Shown here one piece after another: positions 36,210 to 45,800 of a stretch of DNA of 64,000 nt. Below the pieces are notes generated by a model. It was given only the letters and a program-made list of their open reading frames with translations. It ran no database searches and was not told the origin of the DNA. This stretch comes from Desulfobacula sp. (GTDB taxonomy: Bacteria > Desulfobacterota > Desulfobacteria > Desulfobacterales > Desulfobacteraceae). Position 1 is the first letter of the stretch; the number at the start of each line of letters is the position of its first letter. The position numbers were made by a program, and so were the translations under genes. The stretch spans positions 1 to 64,000 of the forward strand of contig JAMPXP010000016.1 of NCBI GenBank assembly GCA_023701135.1, written 5' to 3'.

Positions 36210-36806
36210 ATGGCGCAAATTTCCGCAGAGATGGTTAAGGAGCTTCGCGAGGCTACGGGCTCCGGCATTATGGATTGCAAAAGGGTCCTTGCCGAGGCTG
36301 AAGGTGATTTTGACAAGGCGGTGGATCTTCTGAGAAAAAAAGGACTGGCCAAGGCAGCCAAAAGAGCCGGCCGTTCCACATCCGAAGGTATGATCTGTTC
36401 GTATATCCACACCGGCGCCAAACTGGGCGTCATGGTTGAAGTCAACTGTGAATCTGATTTTGTGGCAAAAACCGAAGATTTTCAGGCTTTTGCAAAAAAT
36501 ATTGCCATGCACATCGCCGCAGCCAATCCGGCGGGCCTGAACCCTGAAGACGTGGATCCGAAAATTATTGAAAAGGAAAGAGAAATCTACCGGGCCCAGA
36601 TGCTTGAAGAAGGCAAACCGGCAAATATCATCGATAAGATTGTAGAGGGGAAAGTCGAAAAATTCTACAAGGATGTCTGCCTCATGAGCCAGCAATACGT
36701 AAAAGATCCCCAGAAAACCATTACCGAGGTTTTGAAAGAAACCATCGGAAAAATCGGTGAAAACATCCAGATCAAGAGATTTGTACGTTTCAAGATAGGA
36801 GAATAA
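36210..36806 (+). CDS. tsf: Elongation factor Ts (short form)
   Basis: 198 residues. Recycles EF-Tu by nucleotide exchange. The TDF-type motif [21 protein letters not shown] (in part) at residues 8-28 and [15 protein letters not shown] near 80 are diagnostic. It lacks part of the core and coiled-coil region found in the 283-residue E. coli form, as is usual outside gammaproteobacteria. Six bases after rpsB. Confidence 0.97.
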   Translation: MAQISAEMVKELREATGSGIMDCKRVLAEAEGDFDKAVDLLRKKGLAKAAKRAGRSTSEGMICSYIHTGAKLGVMVEVNCESDFVAKTEDFQAFAKNIAMHIAAANPAGLNPEDVDPKIIEKEREIYRAQMLEEGKPANIIDKIVEGKVEKFYKDVCLMSQQYVKDPQKTITEVLKETIGKIGENIQIKRFVRFKIGE

Positions 36807-36810
36807 AGTC

Positions 36811-37536
36811 TTGGACAAAGAGCCTGTTTTTAAAAGGATTTTGATCAAATTGAGTGGAGAAGCCCTGATGGGAAATCAGGGCTTTGGCATCAGCCCTGAA
36901 ATGATTCAATATGTTGCAGAGGAAATTGCAAAGGTCTACCGTCTGAAGATGGAGATTGCCATCGTGGTTGGCGGCGGCAATATATTCAGGGGGATTGCCG
37001 GAAGTTCAGCCGGGATGGACCGGTCGTCTGCCGACAATATGGGGATGCTGGCCACGGTGATCAACAGCCTGGCTCTTTGTGACGCCCTTGAAAAGCGGGA
37101 TGTCCCGACCCGGGTCCAGTCTGCCATCCGGATGGAACAGATTGCAGAACCGTTTATCCGAAGAAAAGCCATCCGGCACCTTGAAAAGGGCCGGGTGGTC
37201 ATATTTGCGGCAGGAACGGGAAATCCTTATTTTACAACAGACACGGCCGCGGTCTTGCGAGCCCATGAAATAAAGGCTGAAATCCTGTTTAAAGCCACAC
37301 AGGTGGACGGTGTGTATGATAAAGACCCGGTTGTCCATAATGATGCGGTTATGTTTGATGAAATTTCCTATATGCGTATCATTGAAAAGCAGCTCCATGT
37401 TATGGACATGACGGCTATTTCCTTGGCCATGGAGCATGATCTGCCATTGCAGGTGTTTGATCTTCATCAAACAGACAATGTCTATAAAGCCGTTATGGGG
37501 CAGGAAAAAATCGGTACTCGGATTTATAACAAATAG
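36811..37536 (+). CDS. pyrH: UMP kinase
   Basis: 241 residues of the amino-acid-kinase fold, phosphorylating UMP to [27 protein letters not shown] and [16 protein letters not shown] are the substrate motifs; [15 protein letters not shown]-like stretch matches the allosteric region. The start is TTG at 36811, four bases after tsf, with AGGAG 12 bases upstream. Standard length and place. Confidence 0.97.
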   Translation: MDKEPVFKRILIKLSGEALMGNQGFGISPEMIQYVAEEIAKVYRLKMEIAIVVGGGNIFRGIAGSSAGMDRSSADNMGMLATVINSLALCDALEKRDVPTRVQSAIRMEQIAEPFIRRKAIRHLEKGRVVIFAAGTGNPYFTTDTAAVLRAHEIKAEILFKATQVDGVYDKDPVVHNDAVMFDEISYMRIIEKQLHVMDMTAISLAMEHDLPLQVFDLHQTDNVYKAVMGQEKIGTRIYNK

Positions 37537-37564
37537 GTAACCGTTCATTTAAGGATATATTGTT

Positions 37565-38122
37565 ATGATTAATGAAGTACTTGAGGAAAATCAGGATCGG
37601 ATGATAAAGTCTGAAAAGGCTTTTGAAAAGGAATTGTCAAAGGTCCGAACCGGCAGGGCCTCCCAGACCATGCTGGACGGAGTGAGGGTGGATTATTATG
37701 GCACGTCCACACCTTTGCCCCAGATGGCCACCGTATCCATTCCGGAGAGCCGGATGATCACGGTGAAACCCTGGGATATCAGCGTCATCAATGAAGTGGA
37801 AAGGGCTATTCTAAAGGCCAATCTCGGGCTTACCCCTTCCAATGACGGAAAAATAATCCGGATATCCATACCTCCCCTGACCGAAGAACGAAGAAAAGAG
37901 ATTGCAAAAAGCGCGGGGAAAATCTGCGAAGAATATAAGGTCGCCATTCGGAATATCCGCCGGGATTCCAATGAAATGATCAAGGACCTTCAAAAGGAAG
38001 GTGATATTTCCGAGGATGAAAGCTTCAAGGCCCAGAAACAGATCCAGGAAACCACGGATCATTATATCAAACGATTAGACGAGATTTTTGCAAAAAAAGA
38101 AAAGGAAATCCTTGAGGTCTAA
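37565..38122 (+). CDS. frr: Ribosome recycling factor
   Basis: 185 residues, the standard length. Splits post-termination ribosomes with EF-G. KVRTGRASQTMLDGVRVDYYG near residues 27-47 (in part), LTPSNDGKIIRISIPPLTEERR, and the C-terminal QKQIQETTDHYIKRLDEI helix are diagnostic. AAGGAT ribosome site; overlaps the likely uppS start by 11 bases. Confidence 0.98.
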   Translation: MINEVLEENQDRMIKSEKAFEKELSKVRTGRASQTMLDGVRVDYYGTSTPLPQMATVSIPESRMITVKPWDISVINEVERAILKANLGLTPSNDGKIIRISIPPLTEERRKEIAKSAGKICEEYKVAIRNIRRDSNEMIKDLQKEGDISEDESFKAQKQIQETTDHYIKRLDEIFAKKEKEILEV

Positions 38123-38873
38123 TCTGATACAGGAAGCGTCTGATGATCAGAAGACCCTTCCTGCCCATGTGGCCATTATCATGGACGGCAACGGCCGGTG
38201 GGCCAAAAAAAAACTGATGAACCGTGTCCGGGGCCACGAGCAGGGCTCCGAGACGGTTCGCGCCATTGTCACAGCCTCCCGTGAAATCGGTATCAAAATC
38301 CTGACCCTATACGCCTTTTCCACGGAAAACTGGGCCCGGCCGGAATCCGAGGTCAAAGCCCTGATGGCGCTCCTGAAAAAATTCATTGTGGCGGAGCGGG
38401 ACGACCTTCAAAAAAACAAGATCCGTTTGAACATGATCGGCCAGAGGGATAAGCTTCCGCCCGATGTCCGTCAGGAACTGGATAAAACCCTTGAGCTGAC
38501 CGGAGGCAATGAAGAGATGATCCTGAACCTGGCCTTGAGTTACGGCTCACGGGAAGAACTGACACGGGCCGTCCGGAAAATTGCCGCCAAACTGGCATCA
38601 AAACAGCTCAGCCCCGGGGAGATCACTGAAGATCTGATTTCCGCCCATCTCTATACCTCGGGGATGCCTGACCCGGATCTTATCATCCGGACCAGCGGCG
38701 AGTACCGGCTGAGTAATTTTCTCCTGTGGCAGGCCGCCTATTCGGAACTCTATATTACCGATACCCTGTGGCCGGATTTTACCAAAGAAGAATTCGTTGA
38801 AATTCTGAAAAATTATCAAACCAGGGACCGACGGTTCGGGAAGGTGTCATGCAGCACATCAAACGGTGGATAA
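38112..38873 (+). CDS. uppS: Isoprenyl transferase (undecaprenyl diphosphate synthase)
   Basis: A cis-prenyltransferase of about 253 residues that makes the C55 lipid carrier for cell-wall polymers. HVAIIMDGNGRWAK with the catalytic Asp, the ALTLYAFSTENWARP-like segment (LTLYAFSTENWARP) and PDLIIRTSGEYRLSNFLLWQ are diagnostic. Start taken as TTG 38112, six bases after AAAAGG and inside the end of frr; a TTG at 38088 would overlap more. Overlaps cdsA by 25 bases. Confidence 0.94.
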   Translation: MRSNLIQEASDDQKTLPAHVAIIMDGNGRWAKKKLMNRVRGHEQGSETVRAIVTASREIGIKILTLYAFSTENWARPESEVKALMALLKKFIVAERDDLQKNKIRLNMIGQRDKLPPDVRQELDKTLELTGGNEEMILNLALSYGSREELTRAVRKIAAKLASKQLSPGEITEDLISAHLYTSGMPDPDLIIRTSGEYRLSNFLLWQAAYSELYITDTLWPDFTKEEFVEILKNYQTRDRRFGKVSCSTSNGG

Positions 38874-39667
38874 CCGCTCTTATACTGGCACCCCTCCTTT
38901 TATGGGTATTGATCAAGGGCAGCCTCATGGCCATTGCCGTTCTGGTTTCACTGGTAGCTGTCTTTGCCGTGCGGGAATATCTGAGAATCATCTTCGGCAA
39001 TACGGATGAGCCTGTTTCCAATACCATCAAAATCATCTCCTATACGGTTTCGGTTTTACTGGTTGTGGGCGCCTATATCGGATCATGGGAAATTTTGTTT
39101 CTGGTCCTGGCTCTGGACCTCATGGCCCTGGCCATTTTTGTCCTGTCCCGGTTTTCCGTAGACCAGACCATTTTCAACAGCATCTCAAAACAGGTGCTGG
39201 GCATTGTCTATATCCCGGTGCCCCTGTGTCTTCTGATTTTCATCCGGCAACTGGAGGACGGAATTTTCTGGATCATCTGGCTCCTGATTGTTGTTTTCGC
39301 CAGTGATACCGGCGCCTTTTACACCGGCACCTTTTTCGGGAAAAGACCCCTGGCCCCCAAGATCAGCCCCAAAAAAACCATCGAAGGCTCCCTGGGCGGA
39401 ATTGCAGCATCCATGCTGGCCGGATTTGTTTTCTGTCTGATTTTTTTCCATGATCTCTCCCTTGCATTCCTGACCATTCCCGGATCTCTAATGATAGCCG
39501 TTGCAGGACAGATCGGAGATTTATTTGAATCGGCCATGAAGCGGGCTTCCGGCATCAAGGATTCCGGACGGCTCCTTCCCGGCCACGGCGGGATGCTGGA
39601 CCGGATTGACGGGGTGCTGCCGGCCATCCCGGTTCTGTATGCCTACCTGGTATTCGTTCTATTATGA
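38849..39667 (+). CDS. cdsA: Phosphatidate cytidylyltransferase
   Basis: A 272-residue inner-membrane enzyme with about eight helices, making CDP-diacylglycerol for phospholipid synthesis. The family signature is SAMKRASGIKDSGRLLPGHGGMLDRIDG-like near the C-terminus (MKRASGIKDSGRLLPGHGGM, residues about 231-250) with the metal Asp in MLDRIDG. Overlaps uppS upstream and dxr (ATGA) downstream: a tightly coupled run. Confidence 0.95.
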   Translation: MQHIKRWITALILAPLLLWVLIKGSLMAIAVLVSLVAVFAVREYLRIIFGNTDEPVSNTIKIISYTVSVLLVVGAYIGSWEILFLVLALDLMALAIFVLSRFSVDQTIFNSISKQVLGIVYIPVPLCLLIFIRQLEDGIFWIIWLLIVVFASDTGAFYTGTFFGKRPLAPKISPKKTIEGSLGGIAASMLAGFVFCLIFFHDLSLAFLTIPGSLMIAVAGQIGDLFESAMKRASGIKDSGRLLPGHGGMLDRIDGVLPAIPVLYAYLVFVLL

Positions 39668-40812
39668 AACGCCTTTCCATCCTGGGAGCAACCGGTTCCA
39701 TCGGCCAAAATGCCCTGGACATTGTCCGGATGCACCCGGACCGGTTCCAGGTCACAGCCCTGACCGCCGCCTTCAACATTGAGGGTCTCGCGCGGCAGAT
39801 CCATGAATTCAAACCTGAAATCGTTGCCGTTATGGACAAGGAGGGAGCGCTTGCGCTGTCCCGCCTTTTAGAAGGAAACCATAGGCCTGAAATCCTCTTT
39901 GGGGAACAGGGCTATATTGAGGCCGCCTCATATCAAAATTCCGACCTTGCGCTTCTGGCCATGGTGGGGGCGGCCGGGCTGAAACCCGCCCTGGCGGCCA
40001 TCGAATCAAAAAAACAGGTTGCCCTGGCCAATAAGGAAACCCTGGTCATGGCCGGGGATATCGTCATGGCCAAGGCCTTGGAAAACGGGGTGATCCTCAT
40101 GCCCGTGGACAGTGAACACAGCGCCATATTTCAATGTCTTCAGGGCAACCGGCCAAAGGATGTCCAAAAACTCATCCTCACCGCCTCGGGCGGCCCTTTC
40201 CGGCAAAAACCCCTTCATGAATTCAAGGCCATTTCATTGGAGGAGGCCCTCCACCATCCCACCTGGACCATGGGCAAAAAAATTACCATAGATTCGGCAA
40301 CCTTGATGAACAAAGGGCTTGAGGTCATTGAGGCCTTTCATTTATTCCGGGTGGCCCCGGAAGAAATCGAAGTGGTGGTTCATCCCGAGAGCATTGTTCA
40401 TTCCATGGTGGGGTTTAAAGACGGGACCGTCATGGCCCAACTGGGGCAACCGGATATGAAGGGGGCCATTTCCTATGCCCTGTCTTTTCCGGAACGGCTG
40501 GATCTGCGAATGGCTTTCCCGGATTTTTCAAGGCTTGGCGCCCTTACCTTTGAAAAGCCGGACATGGAAAAATTTCCCTCCCTCTCGTTTGCCTTTGAGG
40601 CCTGCCGCCAAAAGGGAACCCTGCCTGCCGTCCTCAATGCAGCCAATGAAACGGCCGTCTATGCCTTTCTTGAAAAACGGATCGGTTTTCAGGATATCTT
40701 CAGGCTGATTTCAAGGACAATGGAAACTCATACACGGATTGACAATCCCGATCTTTCTAGTATTATTGAAGCGGATTCCTGGGCACGGGAAAAAGCTGAA
40801 TCCCTGATTTAA
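39664..40812 (+). CDS. dxr: 1-deoxy-D-xylulose 5-phosphate reductoisomerase
   Basis: 382 residues; second step of the MEP isoprenoid pathway, feeding the uppS two genes upstream. NADPH motif LGATGSIGQNALDIV at residues 6-20, metal ligands in PVDSEHSAIFQCL, and KKITIDSATLMNKGLEVIEA are all seen. Standard length. It overlaps cdsA by 4 bases. Confidence 0.97.
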   Translation: MKRLSILGATGSIGQNALDIVRMHPDRFQVTALTAAFNIEGLARQIHEFKPEIVAVMDKEGALALSRLLEGNHRPEILFGEQGYIEAASYQNSDLALLAMVGAAGLKPALAAIESKKQVALANKETLVMAGDIVMAKALENGVILMPVDSEHSAIFQCLQGNRPKDVQKLILTASGGPFRQKPLHEFKAISLEEALHHPTWTMGKKITIDSATLMNKGLEVIEAFHLFRVAPEEIEVVVHPESIVHSMVGFKDGTVMAQLGQPDMKGAISYALSFPERLDLRMAFPDFSRLGALTFEKPDMEKFPSLSFAFEACRQKGTLPAVLNAANETAVYAFLEKRIGFQDIFRLISRTMETHTRIDNPDLSSIIEADSWAREKAESLI

Positions 40813-40824
40813 AAGCGAGGTCTT

Positions 40825-41895
40825 ATGGGACATTCTCTCATTGCATTTATTATTGTGATCGGTATTCTTGTTTTTATCCATGAATTCGGGCATTTTATCG
40901 CGGCCCGGCTCCTGGGTGTGGGCGTGGACGTGTTTTCCCTGGGATTCGGGCCGAAAATTCTGAAAAAAAATATCGGCCGCACCCAGTACTGCCTGTCCGC
41001 CATCCCCCTGGGCGGTTATGTCAAAATGGTGGGCGAGGAACCGGGCGCAGAACTTGATCCCAAGGACCTGCCTTTATCCTTTACCCATAAATCCCTGCTT
41101 CGAAAAAGCATGATCGTTGCGGCGGGCCCTTTTTTTAATTTTTTTCTGGCCATCTTCTTTTTCTATATCCTGTACCAGTTTTCCGGGCTTTACCTTTCAA
41201 CACCCATAGTGGGGAAGATCATGGAAAATTCCCCGGCTGAGGCCGCCGGCATAAAGCCGGGGGACCTCATCAAAGAGGTGAATCATCATAAGATCGAATC
41301 CTTTGAAGATGTTTCCAGGATTATCGGGTCAGGCAAAGGCGAAAAACTGGATATCATGCTGGAGCGGGAAGGGGAGAGGCTTGAAATCAGTCTCACCCCT
41401 GCGCTTTCCCCGGGGAAGAACGCCTTTGGCGAATCCATTGAAAAATACGCCATCGGCATTGTCAACAATGGGGAAACCTACCATGTCGGCCTGAATCCCA
41501 TCCAGGCCATGGGCCATGCCCTCAGCGACACCTGGGGGCTGGTCAAGCTGACCCTTCTCTCCGTAGTGAAAATGATCAGCGGGTCCCTTTCCGCCGATAA
41601 CCTGGGCGGCCCCATCATGATCGCCCAGATGGCCGGGGAACAGGCCAAGGCCGGGATAGCGAATTTTGCCTGGTTTATTGCCCTGCTTTCCGTAAACCTC
41701 GGGATCATCAATCTCTTTCCCATCCCGGTCCTGGACGGCGGGCACCTCATGTTCTTTGCCATTGAAGGCGTCACGGGAAAGCCGGTGGGTGAGAAACTCA
41801 GGGAAAAACTGATTCAATTCGGGGCCGCCGTGCTGGTGGCGCTGATGGTTTTTGTTTTTTATAATGATATTGTCAGAATGTTCAATGGTGGATAA
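40825..41895 (+). CDS. rseP: RIP zinc metalloprotease RseP
   Basis: A 356-residue inner-membrane site-2 protease. HEFGH (residues 15-19) is the zinc site; one PDZ domain (about 120-200: GKIMENSPAEAAGIKPGD) lies in the periplasm; NLFPIPVLDGGHLMF near 300 holds the third zinc ligand. E. coli RseP has two PDZ domains; a single one, as here, is common elsewhere. It cuts anti-sigma factors and signal-peptide remnants; the local partner is unknown. Ends one base before the purL start. Confidence 0.95.
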   Translation: MGHSLIAFIIVIGILVFIHEFGHFIAARLLGVGVDVFSLGFGPKILKKNIGRTQYCLSAIPLGGYVKMVGEEPGAELDPKDLPLSFTHKSLLRKSMIVAAGPFFNFFLAIFFFYILYQFSGLYLSTPIVGKIMENSPAEAAGIKPGDLIKEVNHHKIESFEDVSRIIGSGKGEKLDIMLEREGERLEISLTPALSPGKNAFGESIEKYAIGIVNNGETYHVGLNPIQAMGHALSDTWGLVKLTLLSVVKMISGSLSADNLGGPIMIAQMAGEQAKAGIANFAWFIALLSVNLGIINLFPIPVLDGGHLMFFAIEGVTGKPVGEKLREKLIQFGAAVLVALMVFVFYNDIVRMFNGG

Positions 41896-41896
41896 G

Positions 41897-44800
41897 ATGA
41901 TTGCAAATATTGAAATTGCGCTGAAAAAGGAACTCAGGGACGCCGAAGGCCTGTCCCTGGTCAAAAAGGCCGGATCTTATTTCGGGATCACCCTCCAGGA
42001 TGCGCGGTGCATTCATATCCTGACCCTTGAGTCTGACCTGGATGCAAAGGCCCTGGAGCGGGCCAGGGATGAAATCTTCACCAATCCCGTCACCCAGGTG
42101 TCAAGCCTTGGACCCCTGGACCTTGAATTTGACTGGTGCATCTGGGTGGGATTCCGTCCCGGCGTCAAGGACAACCCCGGCGCCACAGCCATGGAAGCCA
42201 TCCGGGATCACCTGGGCAAAACTTTTGAGCCCCATGAAGGCGTCTATACCTCCAAACGCTATTGCCTCAAAGGGGAGACCCTTGTCCGGGCCGATGTGGA
42301 ACAACTGGCCTCGGAACTCCTGTCCAACAGCATCATCCAGCAGTTCCGGATTTTTTCAAAAGATGGGTGGGATAAAACCAAAGGCGCCGACGTCAAACCG
42401 GCCAAGGTCATCCTGGACCGGACCCCCTGCTTTCAAATCATCGGCATTTATTCCGACGAGGCCCTGGCAAAGATTTCCGATGAGCGGAACCTGGCCCTGA
42501 ATAAAAAAGACATCCCCGTGATCCGGGACTATTTTCTTTCCCGGGCGGTCCTGGATTCCAGAAAGGAAAAAGGCCTTTCCAAACCCACGGATGTGGAACT
42601 GGAATATATTTCCCAGGCCCGGAGCGACCATTGCAACCACAATACCTTCCGGGGCGTTTTCCGGTACAGGGATGGGGAAACCGGCGAAGAAACGGTTGAA
42701 AACAGCCTTTTCAAAACCTATATCCAGGAGCCCACCCTGAGGCTCAAGGATAAAAAACCCTGGGTGGTCTCCGTCCTCTGGGACAATGCCGGCATCGGCC
42801 GGTTTGACGACCACAACAATTATGTCATCACCGGCGAGACCCATAATTCCCCCTCCAATATGGAGGCCTACGGCGGCGCCATCACAGGCATTGTCGGCGT
42901 GTACCGGGACCCCATGGGAACCGGCCTCGGGTCAAAGCTCTTCATGGGCAGTTTCGGATTCTGCGTCGGGGATGTGAATTATGACGGCCCCTTAAAACCG
43001 CCCCTCCACCCCAGGCGCCTCCTGGACGGGGTCATCGAGGGTGTAAAGGACGGCGGCAACAAGAGCGGGGTCCCCACCACCTTTGGCCAGACCCTGTTCA
43101 ATGCCGGATACATGGGAAAAAGCCTGGTCTTTGTCACGGCCCTGGGCATCATGCCGGACCAGGTCAAGGGAAAACCCAGCCATGAAAAGAGAACAAACCC
43201 CGGCGACCTCATCATCATGAGCGGGGGCAGGGTGGGCAAGGACGGCATCCACGGCGTCACCGCCTCGTCGGAAAGCTATTCGGAAAACACACCGGCCGGG
43301 CATGTCCAGATCGGCGACCCCTATACCCAGAAAAAAATGCACGATTTTCTCCTGGTCTGCCGGGATGAGGGCCTGATCCACTATCTGACGGACAACGGCG
43401 GCGGCGGGCTGTCTTCCTCCATCGGCGAATCGGCAAGGTTCTCCAACGGGTGCGTGGTGGACCTGGACAAGGTCCCCCTGAAATATGAAGGGCTGGACAT
43501 GTGGGAAATATGGGTGTCGGAATCCCAGGAACGCATGACCATTGCCGTCAAACCCGAACACCTGGAAAGATTCATGGCCCTCTCAGCCCAACATGAGGTG
43601 GAAAGCACGGTCATCGGGGAATATACGGATTCAGGCAAGCTCCATATCCAGTACAGGGGCGAAACCTGCGCCTATGTGGACATGGACCTCCTGGACAAGG
43701 GCTTCCCGGCCTGGGAATTTGATGCCGTCTGGCTCTCCCCGGAAACCCGGGGAATGACGGAACCGGTCATCAGTTCGCCCGCTGATTTCAACCGGCTTTT
43801 GCTGCATATGCTCTCCCGGCCCAATATCTGTTCCAAGGAATGGATCATCCGCCAGTATGACCATGAAGTCCAGGGCGGCTCGGTTATCAAGCCTTTGACC
43901 GGAGTGAAATATAATATTCCCTCCGATGCCTGCGTCACCCGGCCGGTGCTGTCCTCACAAAAGGGCCTGGCCTTTTCCCAGACGCTTCTGCCCTGGTATT
44001 CCCGGATTGACGCCTATCATATGATGACCTGCACCATTGACGAGGCCGTCCGGCGGCTCCTGGCTGTGGGAGGAGATTTCGGCCATATCGGCGGGGTGGA
44101 CAATTTCTGCTGGCCCAATATCCAGTTTGATGAAAAGAAAAACCCGGACGCCAAATTCAAGGCGGCCCAACTGGTCCGGGCCTGCCGGGCTCTGAAAGAG
44201 GCCTGCGAGAAATATGAAATTCCGCTTCTGTCCGGAAAGGACAGCATGTATGTGGACGGCCATCTGGAAGGGGCCTTTGGCGAGCGCATCAAGGTATCCG
44301 CCCTGGAAACCGTCCAGTTCTCAGCCACCTCCGTCATCAGGGATGTGTCCTTCTGCCTGACCCTTGACCCCAAGGTCTCCGGAGATCTGGTCTATGTCCT
44401 GGGAGCAACCGCCAATGAACTGGGGGCTTCGGAATATTATGAGGTCTTTGACAAAACCGGGGTGAATGTTCCCCGGGTGGATTTTGAAAAATTCAAGGTG
44501 GTGTACAAAGCCTTGCAGACAGCCACTGAAAACAAGTTGCTCGCCTCCTGCCATGCTGTGGCCAGAGGCGGGCTGGGCATCCACCTGGCCCATATGGCCA
44601 TGGCCGGGGGCCTTGGTATGGAAGTGGATGTATCGGCTGTTCCTAAAGAGGTGGCCCGCAGCGGCCTCAGCCATGAAACCCTGTTGTTTTCCGAGTCGGC
44701 GGGCCGGTTCATCGTGACCCTTGCCCCGGAAAATAAAACGGTTTTTGAAAAGCTTTTCAAGGGCCTGCCCGCATCCTGCATCGGCCGGATCACGGACCAA

Positions 44801-44905
44801 CACGATCATCTTAAAATCGCGGGCCTTGAAAAAACCTCCATCATTGACCTTTCCATAACAGAACTTGAAACCGCATTTCAGAAAACCTTTGGAGATATGA
44901 TATGA
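41897..44905 (+). CDS. purL: Phosphoribosylformylglycinamidine synthase, PurS-PurL fusion type
   Basis: About 1002 residues of the ATP-dependent synthetase of purine step four. The first about 165 residues look like two PurS-like halves (IEIALKKELRDAEGLSLVK, then the ELLSNSIIQQFRIF end), followed by the PurL core: catalytic His region ARSDHCNHNTFRG, ITGETHNSPSNMEAYGGA, DNGGGGLSSSIGESARFSNG, and LSGKDSMYVDG in the second half. It lacks the C-terminal glutaminase, which is the separate purQ next door. Start taken at ATG 41897 with GGTGG before it; ATG 41885 is possible. Overlaps purQ by 4 bases. Confidence 0.92.
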   Translation: MIANIEIALKKELRDAEGLSLVKKAGSYFGITLQDARCIHILTLESDLDAKALERARDEIFTNPVTQVSSLGPLDLEFDWCIWVGFRPGVKDNPGATAMEAIRDHLGKTFEPHEGVYTSKRYCLKGETLVRADVEQLASELLSNSIIQQFRIFSKDGWDKTKGADVKPAKVILDRTPCFQIIGIYSDEALAKISDERNLALNKKDIPVIRDYFLSRAVLDSRKEKGLSKPTDVELEYISQARSDHCNHNTFRGVFRYRDGETGEETVENSLFKTYIQEPTLRLKDKKPWVVSVLWDNAGIGRFDDHNNYVITGETHNSPSNMEAYGGAITGIVGVYRDPMGTGLGSKLFMGSFGFCVGDVNYDGPLKPPLHPRRLLDGVIEGVKDGGNKSGVPTTFGQTLFNAGYMGKSLVFVTALGIMPDQVKGKPSHEKRTNPGDLIIMSGGRVGKDGIHGVTASSESYSENTPAGHVQIGDPYTQKKMHDFLLVCRDEGLIHYLTDNGGGGLSSSIGESARFSNGCVVDLDKVPLKYEGLDMWEIWVSESQERMTIAVKPEHLERFMALSAQHEVESTVIGEYTDSGKLHIQYRGETCAYVDMDLLDKGFPAWEFDAVWLSPETRGMTEPVISSPADFNRLLLHMLSRPNICSKEWIIRQYDHEVQGGSVIKPLTGVKYNIPSDACVTRPVLSSQKGLAFSQTLLPWYSRIDAYHMMTCTIDEAVRRLLAVGGDFGHIGGVDNFCWPNIQFDEKKNPDAKFKAAQLVRACRALKEACEKYEIPLLSGKDSMYVDGHLEGAFGERIKVSALETVQFSATSVIRDVSFCLTLDPKVSGDLVYVLGATANELGASEYYEVFDKTGVNVPRVDFEKFKVVYKALQTATENKLLASCHAVARGGLGIHLAHMAMAGGLGMEVDVSAVPKEVARSGLSHETLLFSESAGRFIVTLAPENKTVFEKLFKGLPASCIGRITDQHDHLKIAGLEKTSIIDLSITELETAFQKTFGDMI

Positions 44906-45726
44906 AAAAGGTGAACGCACTGATATTAACCGGATTCGGGCTGAACTGCGATGAAGAAACCGCCCATGCCTTTGAATTGGCCGGGGCCGCATCCCATAAG
45001 GTCCACATCAACGAACTGGTTTCCGGAAAAGTGAGCCTGTCCGATTTCCAGATCCTTGCCCTGGGCGGCGGCTTTTCCTGGGGAGATGACCACGGGGCAG
45101 GGGTGATCCAGGCCCTGAAGATGAAAAACCATATGGGACAAGACCTGCTCTCCTTTGTGGATGAGGGAAAGCTTATCATCGGCATCTGCAACGGATTCCA
45201 GGCCCTGATCAATATCGGCCTCCTGCCGGGATTTGACAGGGATTATACCCGGCGGAACGTCTCCATCACCTATAATGACTGCGGGAATTTCCGGAACCAG
45301 TGGGTCCGCCTGGCCGCCAATCCCAAGAGCCCCTGCGTGTTTACAAAGGGGATCCATCTTGCGGACTACCCGGTCCGCCACGGAGAGGGCAAGGTCATTG
45401 CGGACCAGACCGTCATCGACCGCCTTCTGGCCCAAAACCAGGTGGTATTCCAGTATGCCGACGCCAAAGGGATTCCGGCCAAGGGCGCTTTTCCCGACAA
45501 TCCCAACGGCTCCATGGCCGACATTGCCGGCATCTGTGATCCCACGGGCCGGATCTTCGGCCTCATGCCCCATCCCGAGGCCTATAACCATTTCACCAAT
45601 CACCCGGACTGGCCCCGGAAGGCGGAAGGTCTCAAACGCCGGGGAAAATCCCTTGAAGATGAGATGACCGTCGGGATCCGCCTGTTTAAAAATGCAGTGG
45701 ACTATATCGAGGCGGCCGGTCTTTAA
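44902..45726 (+). CDS. purQ: FGAM synthase glutaminase subunit
   Basis: A 274-residue class I glutamine amidotransferase that supplies ammonia to PurL. The nucleophile Cys is in IIGICNGFQALINIGLLPG and the His-Glu pair in MPHPEAYNHF. GGGFSWGDDHGAG is typical of PurQ. It is somewhat longer than Bacillus PurQ (227). It begins inside the purL stop (ATGA). Confidence 0.94.
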   Translation: MKKVNALILTGFGLNCDEETAHAFELAGAASHKVHINELVSGKVSLSDFQILALGGGFSWGDDHGAGVIQALKMKNHMGQDLLSFVDEGKLIIGICNGFQALINIGLLPGFDRDYTRRNVSITYNDCGNFRNQWVRLAANPKSPCVFTKGIHLADYPVRHGEGKVIADQTVIDRLLAQNQVVFQYADAKGIPAKGAFPDNPNGSMADIAGICDPTGRIFGLMPHPEAYNHFTNHPDWPRKAEGLKRRGKSLEDEMTVGIRLFKNAVDYIEAAGL

Positions 45727-45747
45727 AACCATCCTTCATCGCAAATG

Positions 45748-45792
45748 ATTCAGCTCATCCTGATTCAGTTCATCATTATTCAGCTCATTTTG
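45748..45792. repeat. Three 15-base direct repeats
   Basis: ATTCAG(C/T)TCAT occurs at 45748, 45763 and 45778, exactly 15 bases apart, each followed by four variable bases. They fill the 74-base gap between purQ and the DUF554 gene. Possibly a regulator-binding array or replication-slippage product. Confidence 0.6.
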
Positions 45793-45800
45793 GGGTAACC

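Noticed and set aside
45748-45792. CRISPR-like array
   Set aside because: Repeat unit of 11 bases with 4-base gaps is far too short; no cas genes in the window.
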